Shown: positions 24,175-32,105 of the stretch, in pieces
Numbering within the stretch: position 1 is the stretch's first letter
Layout of the letters: each line of letters begins with the position of its first letter
Assembly: GCF_013004645.1 (NCBI RefSeq)
Contig: NZ_JABEME010000001.1
Location: 124,001 to 188,000, forward strand
Source: Stenotrophomonas africana
GTDB taxonomy: Bacteria; Pseudomonadota; Gammaproteobacteria; Xanthomonadales; Xanthomonadaceae
Length of the DNA stretch: 64,000 bases
Direction: 5' to 3'
Notes under the pieces: generated by a model
The model's input: the letters and a program-made list of their open reading frames with translations, nothing else
Told to the model about the DNA's origin: nothing
Database searches by the model: none
Program-made: the position numbers and the translations under genes

Positions 24175-26574
24175 TCAACCCTCCGGCCCAATGGCCGCTT
24201 GTTCGATCGGCGATAGGATAGCAGCCGACCGCGCCCGCCCAGCGGCATCCCACCACCGGGATGCGTGGATACGCTGTTCACGCAGCTGCAGCCCTTGTGC
24301 ACCAAGCCATACGCGGATCGCCCCGGAGTCGGCCGTGGCCAGCACTTCCGCCCCCTGCGCCTGCCAGCGCTCGACCACGTCCCGGCGTGGATGACCGAAG
24401 CGGTTGCGGTGCCCGGCCGAGACCACCGCCAACCGTGGCGCCACGGCGGCCACCCACGGCGCGCTGGAGCTGCCACCGCTGCCATGGTGCGGCACCAGCA
24501 CCACATCCGCCTTCAATGCCGCCGGAGACGCCTGCAACAGCACCTGCTCGGCCGGGCGGCCGATATCGCCCGGCAGCAGGACCACGCCATGACGGCTGGC
24601 GACGCGCAGCACGCAACTGTCTTCATTCTCAGCCTGCCGGCTGCCCGGTGCCGGGTGCAGCACCTGGAAGTCGACACCGTCCCACTGCCAGCGCATCCCC
24701 TGCTGGCAGGGCGTGGCTCCGGCGATGGCGCTGCCGGGCGGCGCCATCAGCTGCAACCCGGGCAATTGCCGGCGCAGGCTCGGCAGGCTGCCGGTGTGGT
24801 CCAGATGGTCATGGCTGAGCATCGCCCGCTGCGGCGGCCCCTGCCCCAGCGCACGCAACACCGGCACCAGGATCCGTTCATTGCCATCGCCTCCGGTCGG
24901 CGGCCCCACGTCGTACCAGAGTGCGTGCCGCGCCGTGCGCAGCAACACCGCGGTGCCCTGGCCGACATCGTGCACCAGCAGCTCCAGTTCCCCTTCGGCC
25001 GGTGCATGCCGGGCGGGCCACAGCAGTGGCAGGCACAGCAGCAGGCCCGCCAGGCCACCGCCGCCGCCGCGCGGCAGCAGCCACCAGAACACCCCCAGCA
25101 GCGCCGCCGGTACTGCCCAGCGCGGCGCCTCGGCCAACCACCACATCGCCTGCGGGTGCAGAGCCAACGGCTGCAGCGCCTGCCAACTGAACTCGAACAG
25201 CCAGGCGGCGGCGCGCCATGCCCAACGCCCGGCGCCGTCATGCAGCGCGTGCAGGCCGGTACCCAGCAGCGACAACGGCACCACCAGCAACGTCCACCAC
25301 GGGATGATCGGCAGATTGACCAGCGGGCCCAAGCGCGCGGTGCCACCGAACAAGGCCACGCATAGCGGCAGCAGGCCGAGGCTGGCCACGCCCTGCGCGG
25401 CCAGGAAGCCGCGCAGGCCGCCGCCGACGCCCTCCGGCCCGGTCCGCGGCAGGCACCACAGCAGCCACAGCACGCCGCCAAAGCTGAGCCAGAACCCGGC
25501 CGACAGCACCGACAGCGGCGCCGGCAGCAGCATCACCATCGCGGCCAGGGCCAGCCCCTGCCCCGCACCCACCGGGCGACGTCCGGCACGGGCCAGTGCC
25601 ACCAGCGCGATCATCAGCGCCGCGCGCACCGTTGGCAGCGCGCCGCCGGCTGCCACGGCGTAAGCGGCTGCGGCCAGCGCCGCGCCCCACGCCGCCGCCT
25701 GCGGCCGTGGCCAGTACCGTCCCAGCAGCGGACACAGCCACCACGACAAGCGGCACAGCAGTACGCCGAAACCAGCCACCACGCCCACGTGAAACCCGGA
25801 AATGGCGACCAGATGGGTCAGGCCCAGCGCGCGCAGGTGCTCCCAGTCGGCATCGGATAGTCCGCGGGTGTCGCCCAGGGCCAAGGCCTGCACGAACCGT
25901 GCGGCAGGATGTGCCACCTGCGTGGCGATGGCGTCACTACTGCGCTCGCGCCAGGCCGGCAGGCCCTGCGCGGGCGTGCGCTCATGCGCAGCGCCCGGAT
26001 CGCGCACCGTGCCATTGCCGGAAATGCCGCGCAGCAATGCATGGCGTTCGCCATCGAAGCCGCCCGGATTGATCCGCGAGCGTGGCGCACGCACGCGCAA
26101 CGACAACTGCCAATGCGATCCCGCACGAACTGCATGGCGTCCGCCCTCGGCCTCGTGCGCTGACGATCTGCGCCACGGGTCGTTCCAGGTGACCTGCAGG
26201 CGCTTGCCACGCAGTGCTGGCAGCGTATCGGCCTCATCCACGCGCAATACGAAGCGCGTGTAGCCGGGCCCGCGCTTTGGAAGATCAGCCACCCGCCCGC
26301 GCACCTGCACATCCTGCGGCGGCGCGCCCGGTGGTAGCTGGCCGTGCAGGGCCCACTGCCCGTGCAATGTGGCCCATGCCAGGCCGAGCGCGATTGCAGC
26401 CCAGGCGCGGCCGCGCCAGCACAACAGCCAGCCCGCGCCGCCGGCAACCGCCATCGGCACGCTCAGCCACAGCGGCAGCAGCACCGGCATCTGCACGCAG
26501 GCCAACGCACCCAGCACCAGGCCGGAGGCGCAGCCGGGGCCGAACAGGGCCGGCACGGAACGTTCGGAGACCAT
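24175..26574 (-). CDS. comEC: DNA internalisation competence protein ComEC/Rec2
   Basis: This 799-residue inner membrane channel carries single-stranded DNA into the cytoplasm in natural transformation. It has an N-terminal DUF4131-type domain with helices, a competence domain with about eight helices (GLTHLVAISGFHVGVVAG is the hallmark start, about residue 240), and a C-terminal metallo-beta-lactamase-like domain (HDVGQGTAVLL, LSHDHLDHTGSL, LPGDIGR, VPHHGSGGSSS). The metal ligands look intact. A type IV pilus cluster in the same window could take up DNA, though competence is not proven. It starts the long operon down to pgsA. Confidence 0.95.
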   Translation of the reverse strand: MVSERSVPALFGPGCASGLVLGALACVQMPVLLPLWLSVPMAVAGGAGWLLCWRGRAWAAIALGLAWATLHGQWALHGQLPPGAPPQDVQVRGRVADLPKRGPGYTRFVLRVDEADTLPALRGKRLQVTWNDPWRRSSAHEAEGGRHAVRAGSHWQLSLRVRAPRSRINPGGFDGERHALLRGISGNGTVRDPGAAHERTPAQGLPAWRERSSDAIATQVAHPAARFVQALALGDTRGLSDADWEHLRALGLTHLVAISGFHVGVVAGFGVLLCRLSWWLCPLLGRYWPRPQAAAWGAALAAAAYAVAAGGALPTVRAALMIALVALARAGRRPVGAGQGLALAAMVMLLPAPLSVLSAGFWLSFGGVLWLLWCLPRTGPEGVGGGLRGFLAAQGVASLGLLPLCVALFGGTARLGPLVNLPIIPWWTLLVVPLSLLGTGLHALHDGAGRWAWRAAAWLFEFSWQALQPLALHPQAMWWLAEAPRWAVPAALLGVFWWLLPRGGGGGLAGLLLCLPLLWPARHAPAEGELELLVHDVGQGTAVLLRTARHALWYDVGPPTGGDGNERILVPVLRALGQGPPQRAMLSHDHLDHTGSLPSLRRQLPGLQLMAPPGSAIAGATPCQQGMRWQWDGVDFQVLHPAPGSRQAENEDSCVLRVASRHGVVLLPGDIGRPAEQVLLQASPAALKADVVLVPHHGSGGSSSAPWVAAVAPRLAVVSAGHRNRFGHPRRDVVERWQAQGAEVLATADSGAIRVWLGAQGLQLREQRIHASRWWDAAGRARSAAILSPIEQAAIGPEG

Positions 26575-26633
26575 TCCACCAGCCTGCCGCCAGGCGTAAC
26601 AGGCTGCCTATCGGGGTTTTCCCCGCGTGGCTG

Positions 26634-27977
26634 TCAGCGCCGGACGGTGCCGCGGTGGAAGTTGACCCGGAAGCTGGCACCGCCGCCGGCGGCCTCACCC
26701 ACACTGACCGAGCCGCCGTGGTGCTGCACGATCTCCTTCACCAGGTGCAGGCCCAGGCCACTGCCGCTGCCCGCCGCGCGGAGGCGATGGAAGGGTTCGA
26801 AGATCGCCTCGCGGTCGCTCACTGGAATACCGGCGCCCTGGTCGCTGACTTCCAGCAGGCCGCGCGTGTCCAGGCGCACGCAGATGGTGCCGCGTCCGCC
26901 GCCGTGGACGATGGCGTTGTGCACCAGGTTGGCGATCACCCGGCCCAGCGCCAGGCTGTCGCCGTGGATCCACACCGGAGCCTCCGGTGCATCCACTTCG
27001 AAGCCATAGCCGGCACCGACCACCAGTGGCGCCAGATCAGCGGCTGCCTCACGCACCAGCAGCGCCAGGTCCAGCCGCTGCAGCGCGCCGACGTTGCGAT
27101 CGAGCCGCTGCAGATCCAGCAGATGCTCGGCAACGTTGCCCAGCCGCGCAACATCGGTCAGCAGCTGCGACTTGAGCTCGCCCTGCGGCAGCTGCGACAG
27201 GCGCGCCTGCACCACCGCGATCGGCACCCGCAGTTCGTGCGCGGCGTCGGCAAGGAACTTGTCACGCGCCGCATAGCCCTGCTGCACCTTGTCGATGGCA
27301 TCGTTGAAGGCCTCCACCAGCGGCGCAACCTCGGTCGACACCAGCTGTGCATCCAGCCGCGCGCCGGCCTGGCCGATGTCCAGCTCCTTGGCCTGCTGTG
27401 CGGACCGGCGCACGCCACGCATCGCACGGTGGATCACGGTCGGCATCACCAACAGCGTGACCACGATCAACGGCAGGAAGAACCACAGGCCGATCAGGCG
27501 CAGCACCATCAGCGCGCCATCCAGCAACCCGCCCTTCGGTGCCCCGCCCACCATCACCGTGATGCGCCGCCCATCTTCGTTGCGGATCATCACCCGCGCC
27601 ACGTCCAGATAGGGCGGCACCAGTGAACCCAGTTCGGTTGCACCCACTGTCGGCAAGCGTGCCAGCAACGGCGCGTGGATCGCCGGAATCGTGCCGCGTT
27701 CCAGCCACATGCCCTTGTCGTCGACCGCCGCGAACCAGAGATTGCCGCCGGCCCCGGCGTTGAGCTTTTCCCAGCGCGCCTGGTCCAGCACCAACCTGCC
27801 ACCTTCGCTGTGCACGGCTTTGGCCACTGCCTCGGCGGTGAACATGTCCATGCCCCAGGAGTCTTTGTCGCCCCAGGTCAGGATCAGCGCGACTACCGCG
27901 AACAGCACGGTGAAGGCCTGCGCCAGGAACAGCCGCCAGGCCAGGCCAAGCGTGATGGAGCGGATCGGACGGGCCAT
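26634..27977 (-). CDS. Two-component sensor histidine kinase
   Basis: This is a 447-residue membrane kinase. Helices at about 12-34 and 158-180 flank a periplasmic sensor domain of about 120 residues with no recognised fold. A HAMP-like linker follows, then the H-box AAHELRVPIAV with His247, the N-box (NLVHNAIVHG) and G-boxes (VSDQGAGIP, GSGSGLGLHLV). It lies one base after the response regulator. The partner arrangement and the divergent MipA/OmpV-type gene suggest control of envelope composition. The signal is unknown. Confidence 0.92.
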   Translation of the reverse strand: MARPIRSITLGLAWRLFLAQAFTVLFAVVALILTWGDKDSWGMDMFTAEAVAKAVHSEGGRLVLDQARWEKLNAGAGGNLWFAAVDDKGMWLERGTIPAIHAPLLARLPTVGATELGSLVPPYLDVARVMIRNEDGRRITVMVGGAPKGGLLDGALMVLRLIGLWFFLPLIVVTLLVMPTVIHRAMRGVRRSAQQAKELDIGQAGARLDAQLVSTEVAPLVEAFNDAIDKVQQGYAARDKFLADAAHELRVPIAVVQARLSQLPQGELKSQLLTDVARLGNVAEHLLDLQRLDRNVGALQRLDLALLVREAAADLAPLVVGAGYGFEVDAPEAPVWIHGDSLALGRVIANLVHNAIVHGGGRGTICVRLDTRGLLEVSDQGAGIPVSDREAIFEPFHRLRAAGSGSGLGLHLVKEIVQHHGGSVSVGEAAGGGASFRVNFHRGTVRR

Positions 27978-27978
27978 C

Positions 27979-28650
27979 TCAGGCCTCCGCCAGCAGGTAG
28001 CCGACGCCTCGGATCACATGGATCTCCACGCCGGCCCCGGCCTGCTGCAGCGCCTTGCGCAGCTTGGAAATGTGCGCATCAAGCGCATTGGACTGGATCT
28101 CATCATCAAAACCGTACACCGCCGCCTCCAGTGCGCTGCGGGTGACCGTGCGCCCCTGGCGCATCGCCAGCGCCTGCAGGACCAGTACCTGCCGGCGTGG
28201 CAGCGCCAGTGCCTGTCCCTCCACCTGTGCCTGCAGCGATTCGAAGTCGAATTCCAGCCGGCCCAGCCGCAGGCTCGGCGTCACCATTGCCGAGGGCCGC
28301 CGCGAGACTGCACGGATGCGCGCCATCAGTTCTTCGATCGCCACCGGCTTCACCAGATAGTCATCGGCACCGACGTCCAGCCCCTCGACCTTGTCCGACA
28401 GCGTGCCCTTGGCGGTCAGCATGATCACCGCCAGGTTCGGGCGCAGCGCGCGCGCGGTCGCGACGAACGCCACGCCATCGCCATCGGGCAGCTGGCGGTC
28501 GAGCAGCATCAGCTGGTGCACCGGCTCGCGCAGCGCGAGCGCGGCTTCGGCCAGGCTGCCGACCACGTCGGCGACCACGCCCTGCCGCTCCAGGCCCGAC
28601 TGCAGGGCACGGGACAGATCGGGATCGTCTTCGACCAGGAGGATGCGCAT
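27979..28650 (-). CDS. OmpR/PhoB-family response regulator
   Basis: This is a 223-residue regulator. The receiver domain has the acidic pair in VEDDPD, phospho-acceptor Asp51 in MLLDRQLPDGDG, Thr79 and Lys101 (YLVKPVA). The C-terminal winged helix (about 130-220) has SALEAAVYGFDDEIQSNALD and the AHISKLRKAL recognition helix. It would bind direct repeats; two 11-base-spaced CAATGTT copies lie upstream at 28734-28751. The kinase gene follows directly. Confidence 0.94.
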   Translation of the reverse strand: MRILLVEDDPDLSRALQSGLERQGVVADVVGSLAEAALALREPVHQLMLLDRQLPDGDGVAFVATARALRPNLAVIMLTAKGTLSDKVEGLDVGADDYLVKPVAIEELMARIRAVSRRPSAMVTPSLRLGRLEFDFESLQAQVEGQALALPRRQVLVLQALAMRQGRTVTRSALEAAVYGFDDEIQSNALDAHISKLRKALQQAGAGVEIHVIRGVGYLLAEA

Positions 28651-28733
28651 CAGGGGCTCGGCTACCGGAAACGGTGCCGATCATAGTGCCTGGCGCCGGG
28701 TTTGGGCGCGTTCGCGTGCCGATTGCCAAGGCG

Positions 28734-28751
28734 CAATGTTCTGACAATGTT
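28734..28751. promoter_or_regulatory. Candidate response-regulator binding site, 11-bp direct repeat
   Basis: CAATGTT occurs at 28734-28740 and 28745-28751, 11 bases apart, between the divergent regulator and MipA-type genes. OmpR/PhoB-family dimers bind such head-to-tail repeats. It could autoregulate the two-component genes and control the porin-like gene. Confidence 0.45.
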
Positions 28752-28795
28752 GTGCCCCCACCATGCGCAGCCATCCCCCGCAAAGTGGCTGATCG

Positions 28796-29563
28796 ATGCC
28801 GTCGCTGTCCCCGACCCTGCTGCCCCCGTTGCTGTTCTCCGCTGCCATCGGCCTTCCGTTGATCGCCCACGCCGCCGACCGCAACACGGGGGTGCAGGCC
28901 GGCATCAGTGCCGGCGCGACCTCAGGGGCGTACGCCCACTACGACGTCAAGCCGCTGGTCGTACCGTCCATTGCCTGGCAGGGCGAGCGCTTCTTCGCCA
29001 GCCCGGGCTCGCTGGGCATGTACCTGTACAAGCGCGAGGGCCTGCGCCTGTCGGCGGCAGTCACGCCCTACACGCTGCGCTTCAAGACCGACGACGTGAA
29101 CGATCCTCAGCTGCGTCGCCTGCACAGCCGGCAGATGTCCGCCATGGCCGGCATCAATGGTGAATACAGCGCCGACTGGGGCATCGTCGAGGCCAGCGTG
29201 ATGCGCGAGGTCACCGGGCACGGAGGTGGCATGGAGACGCGCCTGCACTACAGCTATCCGATCCAGGCCGGTCGCTTCACCTGGGTGCCCAAGGTCGGCG
29301 TGGTGCACTCCAGTGCGCGCCTGCTCGACTACTACTACGGCATCACCGACGAAGAAGCGCTGCGCTCGGGACTTGCCGCCTACACCCCGGGCAGCGCGAC
29401 ATCACCGAGCCTGCAGATCGCCGTCAGCACGCCCCTGGGCACGAAGTGGCGCGCGACCGGCGTCGTCGCCAACCAGTGGTTCGGCGATGCCGTAAAGGAC
29501 AGCCCGATGGCCCGTCGCGGTACCCAGACGTCGGCCTTCGTTTCCCTGATGCGCTCGTTCTGA
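28796..29563 (+). CDS. MipA/OmpV-family outer membrane protein
   Basis: This is a 255-residue protein with a signal peptide ending in LIAHA (about residue 26), followed by alternating beta-strands and a C-terminal Phe (SLMRSF), typical of an outer membrane barrel. YAHYDVKPLVVPSIAWQGER, FFASPGSLGMYLY and RSGLAAYTPGSATSPSLQIA match the MipA/OmpV pattern. Members serve as scaffolds for peptidoglycan enzymes or as porins affecting aminoglycoside and peptide entry. It diverges from the two-component system, so regulation by it is likely. Confidence 0.82.
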   Translation: MPSLSPTLLPPLLFSAAIGLPLIAHAADRNTGVQAGISAGATSGAYAHYDVKPLVVPSIAWQGERFFASPGSLGMYLYKREGLRLSAAVTPYTLRFKTDDVNDPQLRRLHSRQMSAMAGINGEYSADWGIVEASVMREVTGHGGGMETRLHYSYPIQAGRFTWVPKVGVVHSSARLLDYYYGITDEEALRSGLAAYTPGSATSPSLQIAVSTPLGTKWRATGVVANQWFGDAVKDSPMARRGTQTSAFVSLMRSF

Positions 29564-29593
29564 TCGAGCGCCCGTAACGGAAAAGGACCCCCC

Positions 29594-29878
29594 ATGGCCT
29601 CCGTCTCCCCTGCTGCTGAAGCGCACGCGATCCTGCGTGCCCCGGACCTGGACAGCGCCGAGCGCGCCTACCTGGGGCTGCTGCCCGACCTGGAACACGT
29701 GAACGCACTGACGCGCCGCGCACTGGGCCTTTCGCGCGCTGCCGATGCAGCGCGCGGCTATGCGTTGTCGATGACGCTGGTGGGATTGCGCCTGCAGGAA
29801 CTTGAGATGGGCGAAGCAACCGCAAAGGAACATCGCCAGGCCACCCTGCGCAGCCTGCGCCAGGCCTTCAGCGCCTGA
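29594..29878 (+). CDS. Small helical hypothetical protein
   Basis: This is a 94-residue, Ala/Leu-rich, almost wholly helical soluble protein. GGAAAAGGA lies just before the ATG. It contains RAPDLDSAERAYLGLLPDLE and a C-terminal RQATLRSLRQAF helix. No family or motif is recognised. It follows the MipA-type gene by 30 bases on the same strand and may share its transcript. Confidence 0.6.
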   Translation: MASVSPAAEAHAILRAPDLDSAERAYLGLLPDLEHVNALTRRALGLSRAADAARGYALSMTLVGLRLQELEMGEATAKEHRQATLRSLRQAFSA

Positions 29879-29888
29879 GCGACCGCGC

Positions 29889-30029
29889 TCAGCGGAATGT
29901 GGTCCAGGCCAGCACCGCCGCCAGCAAGGCCACCCAGATCACCGCCTTGAAGGTGCCTTCCAGCATGTTGCCGCCGAACAGCAGTTCGAAGAACGGATTG
30001 GGTCTGGAAACCGGTACGTGATCGCTCAT
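29889..30029 (-). CDS. 46-residue single-helix membrane protein
   Basis: A small frame encodes 46 residues: a polar start MSDHVPVSRPNPFFELLFGG, then a helix containing TFKAVIWVALLAAVLAWTT, ending FR. AGGATC lies about 10 bases before the ATG. The amphipathic FFELLFGG stretch before a membrane helix is typical of real small membrane proteins. It faces the gene at 29594-29878. No function is suggested by sequence. Confidence 0.55.
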   Translation of the reverse strand: MSDHVPVSRPNPFFELLFGGNMLEGTFKAVIWVALLAAVLAWTTFR

Positions 30030-30190
30030 CGGTGTTTGATCCTGGTGGTGGTGGCGGGGTGCGCGTGTCTGACCGCGCAGGCACCACTCTAGTCCAGGCG
30101 GCGCCTCTACGGATGTGCGGGGAACATCGCCTTAACATCCCACGCGCCCGTTCGGGTATGTTCGGTCCAACGCTGTGTCAAGGATGATCG

Positions 30191-30760
30191 ATGCTGAAGC
30201 GCGTCCTGTTCCCCGTTGTCGCCCTGCTGCTGTCCGCGCTGATCGTTGCGCTGGGATGGCAGAACCACCAGCTCCGGCAGATCAACGCGCAGATGGCTGC
30301 CCAACTGCAGAACATGCGGCTGGAAGCACATGGTCCCGGCCTGGGCAGCCGCCCGGATGCACTGGCACTGCGCACGACCCAGCACACCCACGTCGATATC
30401 GGCGGCGCGCGCGACGCACCTCAGATCCTGTACTTCTTTTCCACCACCTGCCGCTACTGCCTGGCCTCGATGCCGCAGCTGCAACAGATCGCAGCAGCGC
30501 GCGGCCGCAGTGAGCTGATCGGTGTGGGACTGCCTCCTTACGACCAACTGGCCGACTACGCCGGACAGCATGCGTTGCAGTTCCCGATCGCCATCGACAG
30601 CGAGGGCGATGCGTCCAATCGCTACCGCGCCACGGTCACGCCGATGCTGATGGTGCTGGCCACCGATGGCAGCGTGATCTACAAGCATGTGGGCCAGCTT
30701 GATGAGCAGGTGGTGCGCGCCGCCATGAACTCGCTGACGCCAGTCGCCGCACTGCCCTGA
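30191..30760 (+). CDS. TlpA-like membrane-anchored thioredoxin
   Basis: This is a 189-residue periplasmic thiol-disulphide protein. An N-terminal anchor (about 4-22) leads to a coiled segment (NHQLRQINAQMAAQLQNM) and then a thioredoxin fold. The fold has ILYFFSTTCRYC (Cys87, Cys90), PIAIDSEGDASNRYRATVTP with the cis-Pro, and the final helix. AGGATGATCG precedes the ATG. TlpA-type proteins reduce cytochrome maturation factors or other exported partners. Here the next gene encodes an exported four-cysteine peptide, a possible client by proximity only. Confidence 0.87.
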   Translation: MLKRVLFPVVALLLSALIVALGWQNHQLRQINAQMAAQLQNMRLEAHGPGLGSRPDALALRTTQHTHVDIGGARDAPQILYFFSTTCRYCLASMPQLQQIAAARGRSELIGVGLPPYDQLADYAGQHALQFPIAIDSEGDASNRYRATVTPMLMVLATDGSVIYKHVGQLDEQVVRAAMNSLTPVAALP

Positions 30761-30873
30761 GATACCGCGCGCCGCATCAGCGCGCGCGTCATCGTTTACC
30801 GCATACGCGCCACAACCGGCACCCCAGTGCCTTCGGCAACTGCAACACCACTACGCCAACCAAGGAGATACAC

Positions 30874-31062
30874 ATGATCGGGAAGAAAGTGCTTTCGTCC
30901 GTCGCCAGTATCGTCGTTGTTGCGGCCATGGCCTTCGGTGCCAGCCAGGCCTTCGCCGTCGCCCCCAAGACCGGCTATGCGCCCGGTTGCGAGCCGCATC
31001 CGAGCTGCCCGTTCGGCAACTCGGGCAAGCCTGGCCAGGTGCTGTGCTGCGATCCGCTGTAA
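30874..31062 (+). CDS. Secreted four-cysteine mini-protein
   Basis: This is a 62-residue protein with a strong AAGGAG ribosome site eight bases before the ATG. Its signal peptide ends in SQAFA (residue 28), leaving about 34 mature residues with Cys39, Cys45, Cys58 and Cys59 plus several Pro and Gly (GYAPGCEPHPSCPFGNSGK, then VLCCDPL). Two disulphides or metal binding are possible. No family is recognised. It stands 113 bases after a TlpA-like thioredoxin on the same strand. Confidence 0.72.
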   Translation: MIGKKVLSSVASIVVVAAMAFGASQAFAVAPKTGYAPGCEPHPSCPFGNSGKPGQVLCCDPL

Positions 31063-31139
31063 TCGAAGCCGCGCCGCAGGTCGGCCCCGCTGATCTGCTG
31101 CAGGTGCCGCAGCGCTGAGCCAGGCCTGCGGCGATGATT

Positions 31140-31164
31140 GGTGCCCACCCGCACATTGGGCACC
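31140..31164 (+). terminator. Inverted repeat downstream of the mini-protein gene
   Basis: GGTGCCCA and TGGGCACC are perfect arms around nine bases, 78 bases after the stop. There is no T run, so factor-independent termination is doubtful. Nothing else is visible between 31063 and 31321. Confidence 0.35.
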
Positions 31165-31321
31165 GCGCCGGGTCGCCTCCAGGGGCGGCCCGGCACTTCC
31201 GGCCCCGGATTCATCCTTCCCCGGGCGCCTTGGCGCGCGCTTTACCGGCTTTCGTCGCATACCGGTTTCACACCGCAGGGGGCAATGCCACGCTGGACTC
31301 CCTTCTCCGGAGCACCGTGCC

Positions 31322-31654
31322 ATGCCGATGCTTGCCCTGCTGCTGTTGTGCGCCGGCCTGTTCGGCCGCGATACCGACGCCGGGGATGCCTCCCTGCGCA
31401 GCCAGATCCTGCAGGCCGACGCCGGGCAGGCAGAAGCATCATCGATGCCGGATCGGAAAGCGGATCCAGCAACCCTGCAGCTGTACCGGCTGCGCCAGGA
31501 TCGCGTACTGCGCGTGGGCAATCAGCCGCTGCAGGCCGACGCCCCGCAGCGGCACGCCGGCTCGGCGCGCTTTGCGCAGGTCTGGGAACGCGTGGACGGG
31601 CACTGGCGGCTGCAGCGCATGATCAGCCTTGACGAATGGGTGGCCCAACGCTGA
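31322..31654 (+). CDS. Exported hypothetical protein, partly NTF2/DUF4440-like
   Basis: This is a 110-residue protein with a short signal-like start (LALLLLCAGLFG). The second half (RFAQVWERVDGHWRLQRMISLDEW) resembles the last strands of DUF4440/SnoaL-type proteins of the NTF2-like superfamily, whose usual length is 130-150. The N-terminal strands of that fold are not evident, so it may be a reduced member. Start and family are uncertain. Confidence 0.5.
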   Translation: MPMLALLLLCAGLFGRDTDAGDASLRSQILQADAGQAEASSMPDRKADPATLQLYRLRQDRVLRVGNQPLQADAPQRHAGSARFAQVWERVDGHWRLQRMISLDEWVAQR

Positions 31655-31683
31655 CCGCGGGTTGCAGGCCACCGGCGCAAACG

Positions 31684-31709
31684 AAAAAAGCCGGCCCAAG
31701 GCCGGCTTC
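31684..31709 (-). terminator. Intrinsic terminator of the downstream tRNA-Val
   Basis: On the minus strand AAGCCGGCCTTGGGCCGGCTTTTTT forms a strong hairpin with six T. Confidence 0.8.
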
Positions 31710-31750
31710 CATCGTGATCCACCGCTGCACCGGCAATGCCGGGAGCCAGG

Positions 31751-31825
31751 TGGTGGGCGGTACAGGGTTCGAACCTGTGACCCCTACCATGTCAAGGTAG
31801 TGCTCTACCGCTGAGCTAACCGCCC
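31751..31825 (-). tRNA. tRNA-Val (GAC), copy 2
   Basis: This is a 75-base cloverleaf with CCA encoded. The anticodon arm CTACCTTGACATGGTAG gives anticodon GAC. It is identical to the tRNA 99 bases upstream. Confidence 0.95.
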
Positions 31826-31863
31826 ATCTTGTTCTTGCCGCCCGAAAGCTGGCCTTGCTACGT

Positions 31864-31889
31864 AAAAACCCGGCGCCAGGGCCGGGCTT
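31864..31889 (-). terminator. Hairpin between the two tRNA-Val genes
   Basis: On the minus strand AAGCCCGGCCCTGGCGCCGGGTTTTTAC is a hairpin with five T, following the first tRNA-Val. It may be a terminator or a processing element of a joint transcript. Confidence 0.6.
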
Positions 31890-31923
31890 TGCAGTTCACG
31901 ACAGCCTCCTTCCGAAGACTTCG

Positions 31924-31998
31924 TGGTGGGCGGTACAGGGTTCGAACCTGTGACCCCTACCATGTCAAGGTAGTGCTCTACCGCTGAGCTAACCGCCC
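31924..31998 (-). tRNA. tRNA-Val (GAC), copy 1
   Basis: This is a 75-base cloverleaf, anticodon GAC, CCA encoded. It is the upstream member of the tandem pair. Confidence 0.95.
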
Positions 31999-32043
31999 GT
32001 TTTTGCTTCTGAACGTCCGCGATTGCGTCGGTGCAGGCCGCGT

Positions 32044-32072
32044 ATATTACGGATGCCGGCCGTGAAGCGCAA
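32044..32072 (-). promoter_or_regulatory. Promoter of the tRNA-Val pair
   Basis: On the minus strand TTGCGC and TAATAT are exactly 17 bases apart, 46 bases before the first tRNA-Val. Confidence 0.6.
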
Positions 32073-32105
32073 CACTTTTGTGAAGAAGATGCTGCACTGC
32101 CGCGT

